Assembly: GCA_050084515.1 (NCBI GenBank)
Contig: CM114272.1
Span: 30,070,001-30,134,000 of the forward strand
Direction of reading: 5' to 3'
Origin: Blasia pusilla
Taxonomy: Eukaryota; Marchantiophyta; Marchantiopsida; Blasiales
Length of the DNA stretch: 64,000 nucleotides
Part shown: piece by piece, positions 18,880-30,204 of the stretch
Numbering within the stretch: the first letter of the stretch is position 1
How the letters are laid out: the number at the start of each line of letters is the position of its first letter
Translations under genes and position numbers: made by a program
The notes under the pieces: model-generated
What the model saw: only the letters and a program-made list of their open reading frames with translations
Database searches by the model: none
Told to the model about the DNA's origin: nothing

Positions 18880-21800
18880 TTCGGTGCCGCATTAATTACC
18901 GCTTGTGATTCCCCCTCCGCCGCCAACTCTTCTCACCGCTCCACGACATCCTCTCCCTCGCTTTTCAGCGTCACATTCAGCCCTGTCCGTGGTTTTCGGA
19001 GTCACATTCATTCAGCATTTCAGTAATTGATTTTTTGTAGTTCACTTATTAGCGGCATTCGGAGAAAAACCTTTTCATCTTTCATCCCAGAGATATACAT
19101 GGAGAATATATATGGATTTGTTGTTGTAGGTACATGTGAAATGATGTAAGACATGCTCCTCTAGCATGTTAAATTTGATTTTTCCTCGTTAGATTTGATT
19201 CTTTATAGCTTTCATTCCTAATCGAATGTGGAGTGGGGTAAGATCCCTGGACCATTACAGAAAAACAGACTGGTACAATAGCAAAATGATAGTTTAAATT
19301 TGATTTTTCTTGGTGAGATTTGATTAATTATAGCTTTTTGAGACGTAATGTTTAATTGAATCCGGAGTGGGGCTGGAGTGGCGTAAGATTATTCAGGAAA
19401 GTAGAATGTCGATGATGACTTTGGTGGAGACCGGCAACATGGTAGTTTAAATTTGATTTTTCCTACTGAGATTTGATTTTTTATAGTTTTTAGATGTTCA
19501 ATTCATTCTTAGTTGAATCTGGAGTGGTAGGTGTCCATAATGCACTTGGTACGTGGACCATTGCTGGGATTAGGACTCAAATTACAGTAGATGGTGGAGA
19601 CTAGCAAAATGGTAGTTTAAATTTGATGTTTAGATGTTGAATTCATTCTTAATTGAATCCGGAGTGGGGTAAGATAAGTCAGGAGGGTAGAATGTCCATA
19701 ATGTGTGGACCATGGTTCGGAGTTGCTAGTGGAGAAGTCAGGAAGGTAGATATCGATCATCGTGTACCATCCTTGCGTACACGTACACGACTAAGAAGAA
19801 GAAAGTGGTAGTAGTTGGAGGATTACAATTACGGGGAGACGTTGCAATGGGGTCCAGGACTATTGCCTTCAAGTCGAGGACCATTGTTTGGACTGGACTC
19901 AAGAAAATATTATGGTTTACAGGGAAAAATACATGTGTATGGTTGGGAGAGTAGGGACTACTATTACTACAGGATACATATTCGTACTCGTAGATAGTAG
20001 ATATATATATGAGGCTTACATGTGGATCGTTGGGAGTAGGGACTACATACTTAGATAGTGCAGGACTACAATTACGAAAAATAGACTAGTAGATAGTGCA
20101 GACTAGCAAAATGGTAGTTTAAATTTGATTGTTTCTTGTGATTTGATTCATAGATGTTTTTAGACGTTCAATTCATTCTTAATTAAACGGAGGGTAAGAT
20201 AAATCAGGAAGGTGGGATGTCGATTATACATGTGGTGCATGGTTATAGTTGGAGTTGAGGAGTAGAATTACGGAGATATACTCCTAAGTCTTGCAATGTG
20301 AACACTAGTTAATGTATGAATTTGGATTAGGGAACATTATTTGGAGTAGAATGTAAGACTGAATTCCATTATTTATTTTAACTATATGATGGTTAATGGG
20401 AAAATATATAATAGGCCTCACATGTGGACTACAGTGAATGTATATATTATTTGGAGTCAAGTTTGTGAAACATCTAAGGGACAAACTAAGATTATGGTAG
20501 GTTTACTGGGAAAAAATATTTAGAATGCCTTACATGCGGAGCATCCTCAATGTGTGTATTTGGAGTAGAAGACCATCATGTGATTTGTGAGAAAAGGGTC
20601 TACAACCTTGGACATATTTGTTGTGTACCAAATGGTCGATTGGAGTCATGGACCCTTGCTTGGAGGCTCCACTCTTTAAAAAAACTGCTCAACTTCAGAA
20701 ATATATAGTTAACTGTGAGGAAATATATAGTTAACCTATGTATTTGGAGTCATTGACCGTCCTTTTGAGTTAACTTAAATAATCGCACTTGGTTTGATTA
20801 GAATTTCCTAAGATTATAACCAAAAGTAATCCTTGCCAAATGTATGTACCTTGAGTCGAGACCTTGTTTGGGAAAAAGTCTACGACCATGTCTTAAAAAT
20901 GACCATGAATTTACTTTGGAGGTGAATTTATGAGAAATTTATTGTGGGTTAAGTATGGATGATTAATGGATATATTTGGTTTACTTTTAGAGTCCAACAA
21001 TATATAGAGCTAGATTTGGTAAGTCCAAGAACATTATTTGGAGTCCAAGATTCAAGTCATTTTATGTAGATTTAGTGAAAATATATTATATGTGTACCAT
21101 TAGAGCTACGATGTAGAATTTACTCATGGAAAACTTTTTGGGGTCCTATAGTGTATATTTGGAGGCCAGGTGAGCTTTTAAAAACAATTGTATTATGTGT
21201 ACCCCATATTAATGGACTCCCATATGGGTACCTAGTATCAATGGACTCTCACTACTAATCAAAACTAGAATGGGATCCATAACCTGACAATTCATCCACT
21301 TACACTATATTTCTTAATTACCTTAATTTATCTTGTTCACTAATTTAATGCTAGGGTCTCTTGTTTCATACTATTTGTCTCAAATAAATCTTCTTACTTT
21401 TCTTAAAGGACATGAACTAAGTCCAACATGACCATGGCATGCTCATGCTCGATTTTCATTTACATCTTAACAAATCTACCTATGTTTATTTTGCGGGTTG
21501 AGTATCCACTTTAGTATAGAATAGAATCCTACTCTAATAGTATAAGAAATCATATTATTAGACTCCTTCCCAAAAAAAATTAAAAAAATCTTGATTTCTA
21601 CACAATCTTGATTACTTTAAAGGAGAAGATGTGATTTAGAAACCAAGTCCACTAAAACTTGAAGCTTTAGATGGAGCACACTCTTTGTTGACGATAAATA
21701 GAGTCATATACCATGGGGACCATTTCACCATGGTTACACCATTTTACCTAATGTGGAGAGTGTAGATCCTTCTTAACGATCAAAGGATTACTTAGTCTTA

Positions 21801-23090
21801 AGTCTTAGGAGCATAAGTCACAATTACACTACTTAAATTGTCCACGACAATGGGATATGATTGTGTGGCCCTCACCAAATCAATTGACAATGTTTCACTT
21901 TTATTTGTATTGAAGAATAGTATTAGTCCACAATGGAATACGATAACATTCAATATCTTCATGAAAGGTTTGTTTCAATCAATTTCAAGAAGATTGAGGG
22001 TCTTGAGGATGTGAAAACAACCAAAGAATAAAGAATAATTACTAAAGTTGCACCACACTAATAGGGAAACTTTGTTTCCTCCTAATTTAAGCCCTTTGAA
22101 TTTCTAATGAAACCAATGAAACTCCTACACCTACTCAGGCACCTACTGAATACCATGTTCTCATCAAAAGGTGAGTTATCATGATAGGGTTATTTCATTC
22201 CATGATATCCAAAATGAGAGATTTTTTTATTCTTCCGTCTTACATTACATTCTTTTGGATCACTCAATATTCTTTGGATTTGGGAGATTTGACCGCTACT
22301 CGTTCTGAAAAATTCCTATTTTCTCCATTTTGGATTCCATATACCTCATAGAAATTGTGTTGATGGAGCTTACTCATCTTCAAGAGGAGATTTTTTGGCT
22401 CTCCTTTTATGGGAATGATACGATCAAACCACTCATGGAGAAAAACTAGTTTCATTCTCTACACCCATATCTTAAAACAAAAATTGATTTATGAGGAATT
22501 TGTCGGCCATCTTGTAGGTTGATAATTTATAATGGTGGCTTGAGACCAAGGGCAAATTAACACTAGTCTACATGTGATATAGATCTAAGAAATTAGAGAA
22601 TAGAAGAAGTAGATTGGTAATGGATGAAGATTGAAGAAGAGAAACTGTAAGATGGTCATATTCTTCATTAAATTTTAAAACAAATGCTTGACCTATTTAT
22701 CAGTGGATGACCGGATAGATCACTTCTCTTTGAATCATATGATAAATTCAGATTATAAATGGATGAAATTTTAGAAGATAATGTGTATTTGTGTACGGCT
22801 AGGAACTTTGGACGAGTGGATTCCGACTTGAGAAGGGAAGGAGACTTTATTGGAATAATTTCAGAAGATAATGTGTGAAGGTAGATGGCTAGATTTTTTA
22901 ATGAGTGAATTCCTACTTCATATGGGAGCGGGAAAATATTATTTTAAGCCTAAGTTACAAGTGGAGAAAACTGGAAAACTTCAATGGAGGAGCTCAAATC
23001 AAATAAAGGAAATAAAATAGAACTTAGCTTAATTTGGGTATAGCTGGATGATTGATTGAAGCGCCTCCCACTTCATTTACAGTTTGCAGC
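18880..23090. other. AT-rich non-coding module W; no gene seen
   Basis: Over 4 kb without a credible gene. It is collinear with 49,400-52,440, which is about 1.2 kb shorter because of many deletions. The open frame on the minus strand at 22,264-22,455 is not kept in the other copy. Recurrent words such as TATTTGGAGTC with nearby GGACCATT occur throughout 20.3-21.2 kb. Confidence 0.65.
19140..20215 (+). repeat. Five dispersed copies of a ~90-bp motif inside module W
   Basis: The motif TAGTTTAAATTTGATTTTTC, then GAGATTTGATT, a TATAG..TTTT block, TTCATTCTTAATTGAATCC and GGAGTGGGGTAAGAT begins near 19,160, 19,290, 19,440, 19,607 and 20,108. Fewer and more decayed units remain at 49.7-50.4 kb. 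Confidence 0.6.
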
Positions 23091-23430
23091 TCTGCCCACA
23101 TTTAGAAAGCGGATATCTGTTACCCGGTGAGTACTGACCTCGGGCGCTGAGGTGGCACGAAAGGACATTGATGGCCTCACAGCCGCCGCCCTCCTCCTCC
23201 AATCCAACACCGCAGATTATCACCGCATGCACGTCAGCCGTCGTAACGGATCCTCAATCGAAGACCCGTGAGGTGCCGCAAGGAGGCGGGGTCATTCAAC
23301 TCGTATGTTTATTTATCATATCTATATATATCCCAGTCGCTCCGTGTCCGGCCATTCCGGTCTTGGGGATGCTTACATAATCTTATGTGTGAAGTTAAAA
23401 GACATACATTCGTTATTTGTTTCCTTCTGT
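23090..23430 (+). pseudogene. First exon of the glyoxalase-like gene (copy V2)
   Basis: After the conserved leader (GGCGCTGAGGTGGCACGAAA) an ATG at 23,171 opens 44 codons, MASQPPPSSSNPTPQIITAC onward, to a canonical donor GTATGT at 23,303. The Ser/Pro/Thr-rich start would suit an organelle targeting peptide, but that is inference. The following intron-like sequence is interrupted at about 23,431 by a palindrome and SRA sequence. Copies V1 and V3 have lost this donor. The link between this exon and the acidic exon at 2760 rests on collinearity; the splice phase does not obviously match. Confidence 0.5.
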
Positions 23431-23431
23431 C

Positions 23432-23477
23432 CCGGGGATCTCCCCACAAACTCCGGAGTTTGTGGGGAGATCCCCGG
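23432..23477. repeat. Perfect 46-bp palindrome at the V2-SRA junction
   Basis: 23,432-23,454 is the exact reverse complement of 23,455-23,477 with no spacer. The right half is SRA coding sequence (from the GVCGEIPG region); the left half is its inverted copy. It marks the point where the glyoxalase-like fragment is joined to SRA sequence. Confidence 0.92.
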
Positions 23478-23885
23478 ATCGTCTGGGAGATTGTTTCATT
23501 ACCGCGCCGAGATACTGATGTTGGGCCTCCACCGATTCGCTCAAGGAGGAGTGGATTACATCACTGCTGGCTGGCGTAGTAGACAGTAGGAACCATAGTT
23601 ACCACTCCTTCGGCATCCGAAAACGCCGACTCCGAAGATGGTACAGTCTGATCGACGTCGGTAAACTGCACGGGGGTTATTTCCGAGGGCCCCGGGAGAT
23701 CAAGAGAGGCAATCTAGGCCCTCTCAACATCTTCGAAAAAAATTTGGATATCCGAACAGGCTTTGGATATACGACGGGCTTTACATAGTGCAGTCATGGT
23801 ACTTTTCACCTTGATCAGGAACCCGGGCCAGGCAACATTGCTTTCGCTCCAAAAAAGACATGAGGCTATGAACATGATGTGACGC
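23455..23885 (+). pseudogene. SRA-domain fragment (copy P3)
   Basis: Starts within the SRA domain and continues to the C-terminus. GDLPTNSGVCGEIPGSSGRL and LMLGLHRFAQGGVDYITAG are readable, then frameshifts; later pieces match the GNSLIYVGKL, RGNLGLLN and RNPGQ regions in changing frames, ending at TGA near 23,881. It shares the same internal deletion after the EKNLDI region as copy P2 (5445-5835), so P2 and P3 descend from one already damaged copy. Confidence 0.75.
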
Positions 23886-24650
23886 GAGATTTCGAGTCGT
23901 TGTATAGATTGGAGGATTTAGTTTTCGTGGTCATGGCTAGCTCTTCAGAGGTCAGATGCTCTATCTCCAGGTCGGTCACCACGACCTTTGCTACTGGCCA
24001 GACAGGAAGCTATGAACTTCACTAAATCGTTGTACAGATATGAGGATTTCAGTTTTCGTTTTCTTAGTGTGATTGCTAGCTAGTACCAGATCCTTTTTGC
24101 CTTGAGGAATCCAGGATAGTCACGAGTGCGTTTCTGCAGGCCAGACATGGCAGGAAACTGTACACTCGATCTTGACTTCAAAATCATTGTACAGACTTGA
24201 GGATTTTGAGTACTTTTTCTATTTTGCTCCATAGAACATAATTTTGGTCTAAGAAATGTACTCAGTAGAATGACTGGTTTTTCTTCCTTCCGCGTTTGTT
24301 TCAGCTCTTTTTGGCTTCACCATCTTCTTCAAGAATTTTGCATGCCTCCTATCATTCATTCTGTATGTGCCATCAGATCTGATTGTTACTTCTTCCTGTA
24401 CCTTTCCATTCTAGAAGTAAGTATGCTTGTTATGCTTGCCATCAGATCTGATTGTTACATTCCTGTGCCTTTCCATTCTAGACCTCACTAGGCAAGCATG
24501 CTCTACACTCTCTAGATCTGAAGCATCCATCAAGAATCTGTTAAGAATTTCCGAGTGAATGGACGTGAAAGGAATTGAGAAAAGTTTCCCGTAGCATCAA
24601 ACTTTATGGAAGCCTTTACAAAGGTGGTTACGTACTATTTGTGTATTTGT
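23885..24650 (-). pseudogene. Conserved exon remnants in inverted module (left arm)
   Basis: Mirror image of 35,440-36,070. On the minus strand the exon remnants with the VTIRSDG-type block (near 24,310-24,400) and the RKFL..DASDLESVEHA region (near 24,490-24,570) are recognisable but broken. A 57-bp block (CCATCAGATCTGATTGTTAC onward) is partly duplicated at 24,369-24,480. Confidence 0.45.
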
Positions 24651-25099
24651 CTTTCCATAACACGATGAGGAGATCGAGCTTGATCTTGGATTTCAGAGTG
24701 GAGAAAGGCTAAGCCCTTTGTTAGAGTTCCATCATGGAGGAAAAAAACTGACTTTTTTAACTTGTGGAGGATCCCAATTGATACTAGAATCACTAATAGC
24801 CATTTAATAAGATGGCTATGGATATATCCCTTGAAGTCCTTCTTTCATATGCTAAGGAACAAGTGAGGAAACATAAAAGATTTAGAATTTACATGCTCGT
24901 GAATCATTGAATCCCATGTAGTGGGAAATATTAGGTTGCTAGTGGAGATGCTCGGAGGAGAGACAAGCCAAACAGTTAGACGCCATTATTTTTTTAAGGA
25001 GGATTCATCTAGATATCCTTCATAGACAAGAGGGAGAGATCTTAGGGTGGAGAGACTATTCCCCCAATCCTAGGAGAAAACGGGACTCCCCGTCAAGAA

Positions 25100-25881
25100 A
25101 ACGCTCTCGGATGATCTCGCGAAGTAGTGCGGTGGTCGATCACACAAGGCGTGAAACTTCCCGCGGAACTCTGTACCTTAGTCTGTCAACACCTTAGCTG
25201 GTGTATCGTACTTAGCACTCGATCTAGGGAGGCATATGCTACTCCCTCACTCGCTTTGTGAGGTGATGCAACCAACTCTATCCACTTCGAGAAGTGCTCG
25301 ACCATCACCAACACATAACCATTATGGCCCTCCGTCAAAGGCAAAGGTCCTGCAAAATCCAAACTCCATCTATAACCTAAACCCATGATCAAAAATGGAT
25401 GCAACTATGGAGTTGGAGCATTGGAGGATGCTTGGACTCAATCACACACCATGCATCAGGCAACAAACTGTTGAACGTTAGTCTGCATGCCTCGCTACCA
25501 ATACTGAATCGGAAGAAAGCTATATGTCCGCTTCACTCCAAAATGATCCAATTTCTTGTGGGCATGACGCATCAAAGGATGAGGCACTACACGCACTCTA
25601 CCATCCTCCCACACTCGCAACATATGTGTCCCCTCCCAACAGAACCGTCTGGCCCGTTGTAGGATCCGATCCCGCTCTCTAGTATCCACTATGCTCGATC
25701 CGCTGCTAGTACGCAGATACTCCAAGACTACTCCATCATCGTGAATATCTCGGCCACTTGTTATCTCCTCACTGGCCTCAAGATCCAAGGACTCTCCATC
25801 ACACCTCGCTATCAAAGTCTCCACACTCTGGCTCTTCATAGCCAACAAGCCTAAATAGGCTAACGCGTGCCATCCTGGCAC
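25100..25881 (-). pseudogene. Gypsy integrase (G4)
   Basis: 25,495-25,881 is open for 128 codons with the His-containing zinc-binding approach HPLMRHAHKKLDHFGVKRTY. 25,186-25,404 has the first Asp block WSLDFAGPLPLTEGH and KWIELVASPHKASEGVAYA. The Glu block is absent because of the shared truncation near 25,100. Confidence 0.82.
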
Positions 25882-26299
25882 TGATTCCTCATCACTCTCT
25901 CCATGCCATCAAGCTATAGTCGCATCTCGCTCAATCGAGCATGGGTTACGACTCAACCCATCTGCATCCTGGTTGAGCGTCCCAAGTCTATGTACCATCT
26001 GAAAATCGTATTCCTGCAGTAATGGAGCCTATCTCGCAAGCTTCCCCGTAAGATTATCGGACTCCATAAACCACGCTAGTGCTGGATGATGAGTGATGAT
26101 GGTAAAGGAGTTACAGAATAAGTAACACCTTAAATATGCGACAGCCCACATCCTAGCCAAGCACTCATCCTTATACGAGCTGTACTTCGCCTTTACAACG
26201 TTGTTCGAACGGCTAGCGTAAGCCACGATAAACTCTCTATCCTCATCATCATGTTGGATGAGCACCGCTCCAAGCCCCAACATGCTCTAAATCTCTGAG

Positions 26300-27170
26300 C
26301 AACTGGAAAGGACTCCCCCTAATTGGTCTCCTCAAGATGGGCGCGGACGTCAATCTATCCTTGAGGAGCTAAAATGCTCGCTCTTGCTCATCCCCCACTG
26401 CCACTCATGATCCACCTTAGTGACTTTGCAATCGAACTGAATCCCTTGACGTACCGCCGATAGAAGTTTGCGAGTCCCATGAATGCACGAACGCAGCTCA
26501 CATTTGTAGAACGTGGAATGCGTGAAATAGTCTCTACTTTGTCTACTGAACACTAAGGCCACCTGGGTATATCGTATGACCCAAGTACTCAATCTGGTCG
26601 TAGAAGAACTTACACTTGCCTAGACGTAGCTTCAGCCCATGTAATTGCAATCATCGAAACACCTCCTCTAGATGTCGCTCATGCTCTTCAACCGTGGCAC
26701 TAAGACTACGGTGTCATCAATATAACACCTAGAAAAATCTAGACCTGCCAAGATCCTATCCATGACCCTCTAAAACTCAGCCCGAGTATTCTTTAACCCA
26801 AATGGTAAGAACCGCCAGTTTTATAAATAATCCTTCCCGTGAGGATCGATGCCCCAGAATGCCGAATTTTTCCAGAATTCAATCTAAGGAGCAGCTAATG
26901 GTATTCCACTCGCAAATCCAATGAACTAAAGATCTCTACGTGACCAATCGCATCAAAGATCTCCTCAATAGTGGGTATGGCATACCTATCGGACTTTGTT
27001 AACCGATTGATAGGTCGATAATCCGCACATATCCGCCTATCCGTCCTCTTTTCATACACATCCTTCTTGGCAAGCATGAGAATCGCAGATGCATACTCCC
27101 CATGCGATATCTCCATTAGTCCTGCTCCAACCAAGTCCTAGCTCCTACTCTGAATCAGAGCCTTCTCCAT
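26300..27170 (-). pseudogene. Gypsy reverse transcriptase (G4)
   Basis: Open for 79 codons at 26,895-27,134 with VGAGLMEISHGEYASAILML, DRRICADYRPINRLTKSDRY and FSSLDL, the first catalytic Asp block of the RT palm. The YIDD-box region lies near 26,725 on the minus strand. Later parts change frame. Confidence 0.82.
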
Positions 27171-27502
27171 ATAAAGCACTCAGAGGGTTATTGGAAGATC
27201 GACGTATCACTCGACAACTCAATGCGGATCCTTGGTCCCTTCAGAGTACCAGAATCCTCCATGCTAAACGCAAAGTGGCTCCTATAGCTCCTAAGGAACT
27301 GATGTATTCAGCGCCGCTCTTCTCTTGTTAACTCAGGGCCCATATCCGGCTCCCAAGTCTCCATCGTGACTACGGTAAGACTCTCCGGTGCGCGTATCGA
27401 TGGTTGTTATGGTGCAACCCCATCTCGAACACCAACACTTGGCCGCTCTCCTACAACATCTCAGTGAGAGAGTGTAGATTGAGTGTCGCATGTTTAGTTT
27501 GA

Positions 27503-28496
27503 GTGATTGAGGGATTACTTGCGAGATTGAGAGATTGTGTGAGAGGGGCACAAGCCATCACGGCGTCCTTTCAGGATTTTGAGAGGCAAGGTAGTAGACG
27601 TGAGAGTAGCTCTGGAGGGTTTACGCGGAGTGGTGCGAGGTTTCGAGGATCTCAACGTGAGAGATCACCTCGATCTCCTTTTGTGTCATCTTCAGACGAG
27701 GGGGAGCGTATAGAGGAGTGTGTTAGTGATCCACCGTACATATTGAGTGGTCCTACCACTCAATATGTACGGTAGAGGACCGCGTAGGTTTTCGGGTGCT
27801 GTAGGTACTATAGAGCTACACGACTTCATTACGTAGTTTAGGAGTTGGTCTGACACAAAGCGGGCTAGGAACTGTAGAGAGTTCAACCCGTTTACAATAT
27901 GGAACGATATATTCCAACATTTAGAGGGGGCGTCCATGGACGATTACCATGAGTTCTCCCATAGATATGCCCAAGACATTGAGGCATGGCGACTCTACTA
28001 TGACCCACACTATGTGTCATGGATGGAGCCGTTCCCAAATGAGGAGGAGGAGGAGTCACGAGAGGCTACTTCCTCTTCCACTAGTGATGTTTTAGGAGGG
28101 GTCACTCGCACTGGAGCAGTTGCACCGTCTAGTCGGGTTCGTCCTAGGTTCAACCTTATGATTGAGTTCTTTGTTGAGTTAAGGGCGAGCTACCAGGGGG
28201 TACGGACGGAGAAGTTACGAAGCATCCACGACTTCCACAGGCGCCCGGGTGAGAGTTTGCATTAAGCTTACAGTCGCTTGCGCCGGTTGATCAACGTCAC
28301 TCAAGGGGTGATAGAGGCTCAGGCTATCTAGTCATGGTACACGATGCTGGACCGGACCCTGCGGACACAGGTACGAGAGGGTGTGCTTCTTATGAATACC
28401 TTCCCTATGTTGAGAGATATTTTTAGGACCGCCAAGAACATTGAGCGCAACATGACGAAGGAGAACGTAACCACCATGGATTCTGGGCAAGAGTAG
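27503..28496 (+). pseudogene. Gypsy Gag capsid-like region (G5)
   Basis: Begins with an Arg/Ser-rich segment (27,503-27,730), interrupted by a hairpin at 27,733-27,773. Then comes the retrotransposon-gag core: MDDYHEFSHRYAQDIEAWRL at 27,936 and FFVELRASYQGVRTEKLRSI near 28,165, ending in YSRLRRLINVTQG and an FRTAKNIERNM helix near 28,420-28,460. The core is broken by TAA at 28,264, TAG at 28,329 and others. Gag forms the particle that packages element RNA. Confidence 0.8.
27733..27773. repeat. Fold-back hairpin inside gag, 18-bp stem
   Basis: 27,733-27,750 is the exact reverse complement of 27,756-27,773 (5-nt loop). It interrupts the gag frame with a stop at its right edge. Confidence 0.9.
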
Positions 28497-28639
28497 TCAC
28501 GATTGTCTACACCACATGTGCAGCAACGTGGACTTCGAGATAGGTCGATAGTGGCACCACGAGCTCAAGGAGGATATCGGAAGGCCATGCCACAGAGACC
28601 TACGCCTTCATATGCGGCTCAACAGCAACCGCCTACTAT

Positions 28640-28800
28640 TACTTGTTGGTCGTGTCGTGGAGCCATCATCAGCGCGATTGCACTGGTCACGATCATAGAC
28701 GTTTGCCTCAGCATGGAGGAGGAGATGGTGCTGCACTTGGAGGTTATCAATGTTACTATTTTCAGAGGTATGATCAAACACGCGCCAGGTGTTTCTGTTT
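28640..28800 (+). pseudogene. Gag zinc-knuckle (nucleocapsid) region, frameshifted
   Basis: One frame gives CWSCRG at about 28,644 and the next frame continues HHQRDC, so a CCHC knuckle is split by a single-base change. A second Cys-rich stretch (QCYYFQRYDQTRARC) follows near 28,745-28,790. Such knuckles bind element RNA. Confidence 0.6.
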
Positions 28801-29252
28801 ACTTCCTCAGTTACGTCCGGACTTAGGGCCAAAGAGAGCACATGAGCGAGTAGTCGGTCCGGGTGGGCCTAGAGATTGTGTACCAGGTGGTCCCGTTGGG
28901 AAACGAGGAGCTGGAAGTACCTGATAAGATGGTGTAGCTGCCCGTGGAGGAGGTAGAGTACCACCACCTAGATGCGCCGAGGGATACGTTGGAAGTGAGG
29001 CTAGGATGGCTCCTCTGATACAACAGCTACAGGAGCAGATTGCCACTATGGCATTGAGGTTACACGATGCCGGATCCGTGGCATCGACATCATATGGAGC
29101 AGCCCGAAATATGGAGGATTTTGGTTGGATGTGTGGGGTTACTTAGATGAAGGGCCGAGTTGTGACGCGTGGAGTAGCCACAGAGTTGGATCCACAACGA
29201 GGGGAAGCCAGAAAATAGACTAGGCTTCCTTAGTCTTTCACATTGTCTGAAA

Positions 29253-29283
29253 TGATGAGGACCCCATCGATGGGTCCTCATCA
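29253..29283. repeat. Fold-back hairpin, 15-bp stem with one bulged C
   Basis: TGATGAGGACCCCATC is followed at once by GATGGGTCCTCATCA. It lies in the gag-protease spacer. No uridine run follows, so it does not read as a terminator. Confidence 0.75.
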
Positions 29284-29689
29284 AAGTTCCTCGAGAGTTG
29301 GTGATATTTTTGGTGTGCAGGCATAGAAGGCGATGGGAGAAGCAAGTTCGACTATTCCTATTCTTGATGCTCAGGAAGGGTATGTGTCGAGCACGTTGTT
29401 GGGGGCGGCCATCATTGTGTACTGCACTCCTTTATTTTTTGCTTTCGATGTTATGACGTTGGGGGTACGCCCGCCGAGGCTTTTTGGTTCGCCGCTTCTC
29501 TATGTGAGCGTGGAGTTGGAGTTCCTACATCATGTTAAGAGGTGATTGTAGAGGAGGTGATGGACCTGCCCTTGGAGCGGATGCTCGGGCCGTCCACGTC
29601 AGATTCATGGCAGGCTGCGGTTGCTAGGATGGCGGAGATGCCCGCTAGACCCGCGATAGAGCGTGCCATGGCTTCTCTTGGTGTTGTGT

Positions 29690-30070
29690 TGTTGGATAAC
29701 CGAGGAGAGGTCTTCTAGTTGGTGAGTCTCGGAGGTAGAGCTTTTAGTCCGCAGCGCGTCTTGTTGGATTCAAGAGCGCGACCCCTGATGTTGGGGAAAG
29801 CATCATTAAGAGGATTGGGCTTGACGAGAGCCGATGTGGAGCGTTGTCCATGCCGGATACTGACATCCTTGAGTGGAGTGAGTACCACATAGTATATCAC
29901 CCGATAGGAGGTCGTGGTGAGGATTAACATGGGACATCCTATAGATGAGTCCGTGGTGCGAGCGAAGGCGATAGTGACTAATGTAGAGTCCTACGACGTC
30001 TTGGTTGGTGGAGCAGTGTTATACCCGATGGGGTTTTTCCTTGATAACTAGGAGGAGTCAGCGTCCTACA
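29690..30070 (+). pseudogene. Retropepsin-like aspartic protease (G5)
   Basis: The frame holds RVLLDSRARPLMLGKAS at about 29,757, the active-site block where D-S/T-G is expected; here it reads D-S-R, so the Gly is lost. The downstream block SYDVLVGGAVLYPMGFFLDN near 29,990-30,050 is the usual C-terminal part. Stops separate the two halves. Processes the polyprotein in live elements. Confidence 0.75.
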
Positions 30071-30117
30071 GACCATGATGGCAGTTAAGTGATGGGCGCC
30101 TTAGCTCATTACCTCTT

Positions 30118-30187
30118 CGATTCACAGGTGCAGTGATCGAGCATTTGATCATTGCTCGATCAGCTCGATCATTGCACTTGTGAATCG
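30118..30187. repeat. Fold-back at the protease-methyltransferase border
   Basis: 25-bp arms (30,118-30,142 and 30,163-30,187) pair with two mismatches; the 20-nt loop also repeats GATCATTGCTCGATCA. It sits just before the methyltransferase frame opens. Confidence 0.75.
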
Positions 30188-30204
30188 AACGACGGCCAAG
30201 AGAG

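Larger units (their letters stand above)
23790..27455 (-). repeat. Left arm of a large inverted duplication
   Basis: Reverse complement of 31,680-36,120. Matching landmarks in mirror order: the CATGGTACTTTTCACCTTGA end, the exon-remnant module, the 24.7-25.1 kb flank, integrase, RNase H, reverse transcriptase and the linker up to about 27,455. In the 84-residue RNase H stretch the arms differ at three residues, and in a 109-residue integrase stretch at six, so the duplication is recent compared with other repeats here. The left arm has an extra block near 23,860-23,990 and lacks about 0.95 kb present in the right arm. Confidence 0.85.
25100..27455 (-). mobile_element. Ty3/gypsy fragment G4 (inverted copy of the G5 3' half)
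   Basis: Contains, right to left on the minus strand, the linker (27,455-27,170), reverse transcriptase (27,170-26,300), RNase H (26,283-26,029), linker/integrase zinc-binding part (25,881-25,495) and integrase core (25,404-25,100). It ends at the same point inside integrase as the plus-strand element, so it was duplicated after that truncation. Stops and frameshifts throughout. Confidence 0.88.

Noticed and set aside
22264-22455. Minus-strand 63-codon gene in module W
   Set aside because: The collinear copy near 51.6-51.8 kb has stops and indels, and the composition is AT-rich non-coding.
29253-29283. Transcription terminator hairpin
   Set aside because: No T-run follows, and it is one of many fold-backs in a eukaryotic repeat region.
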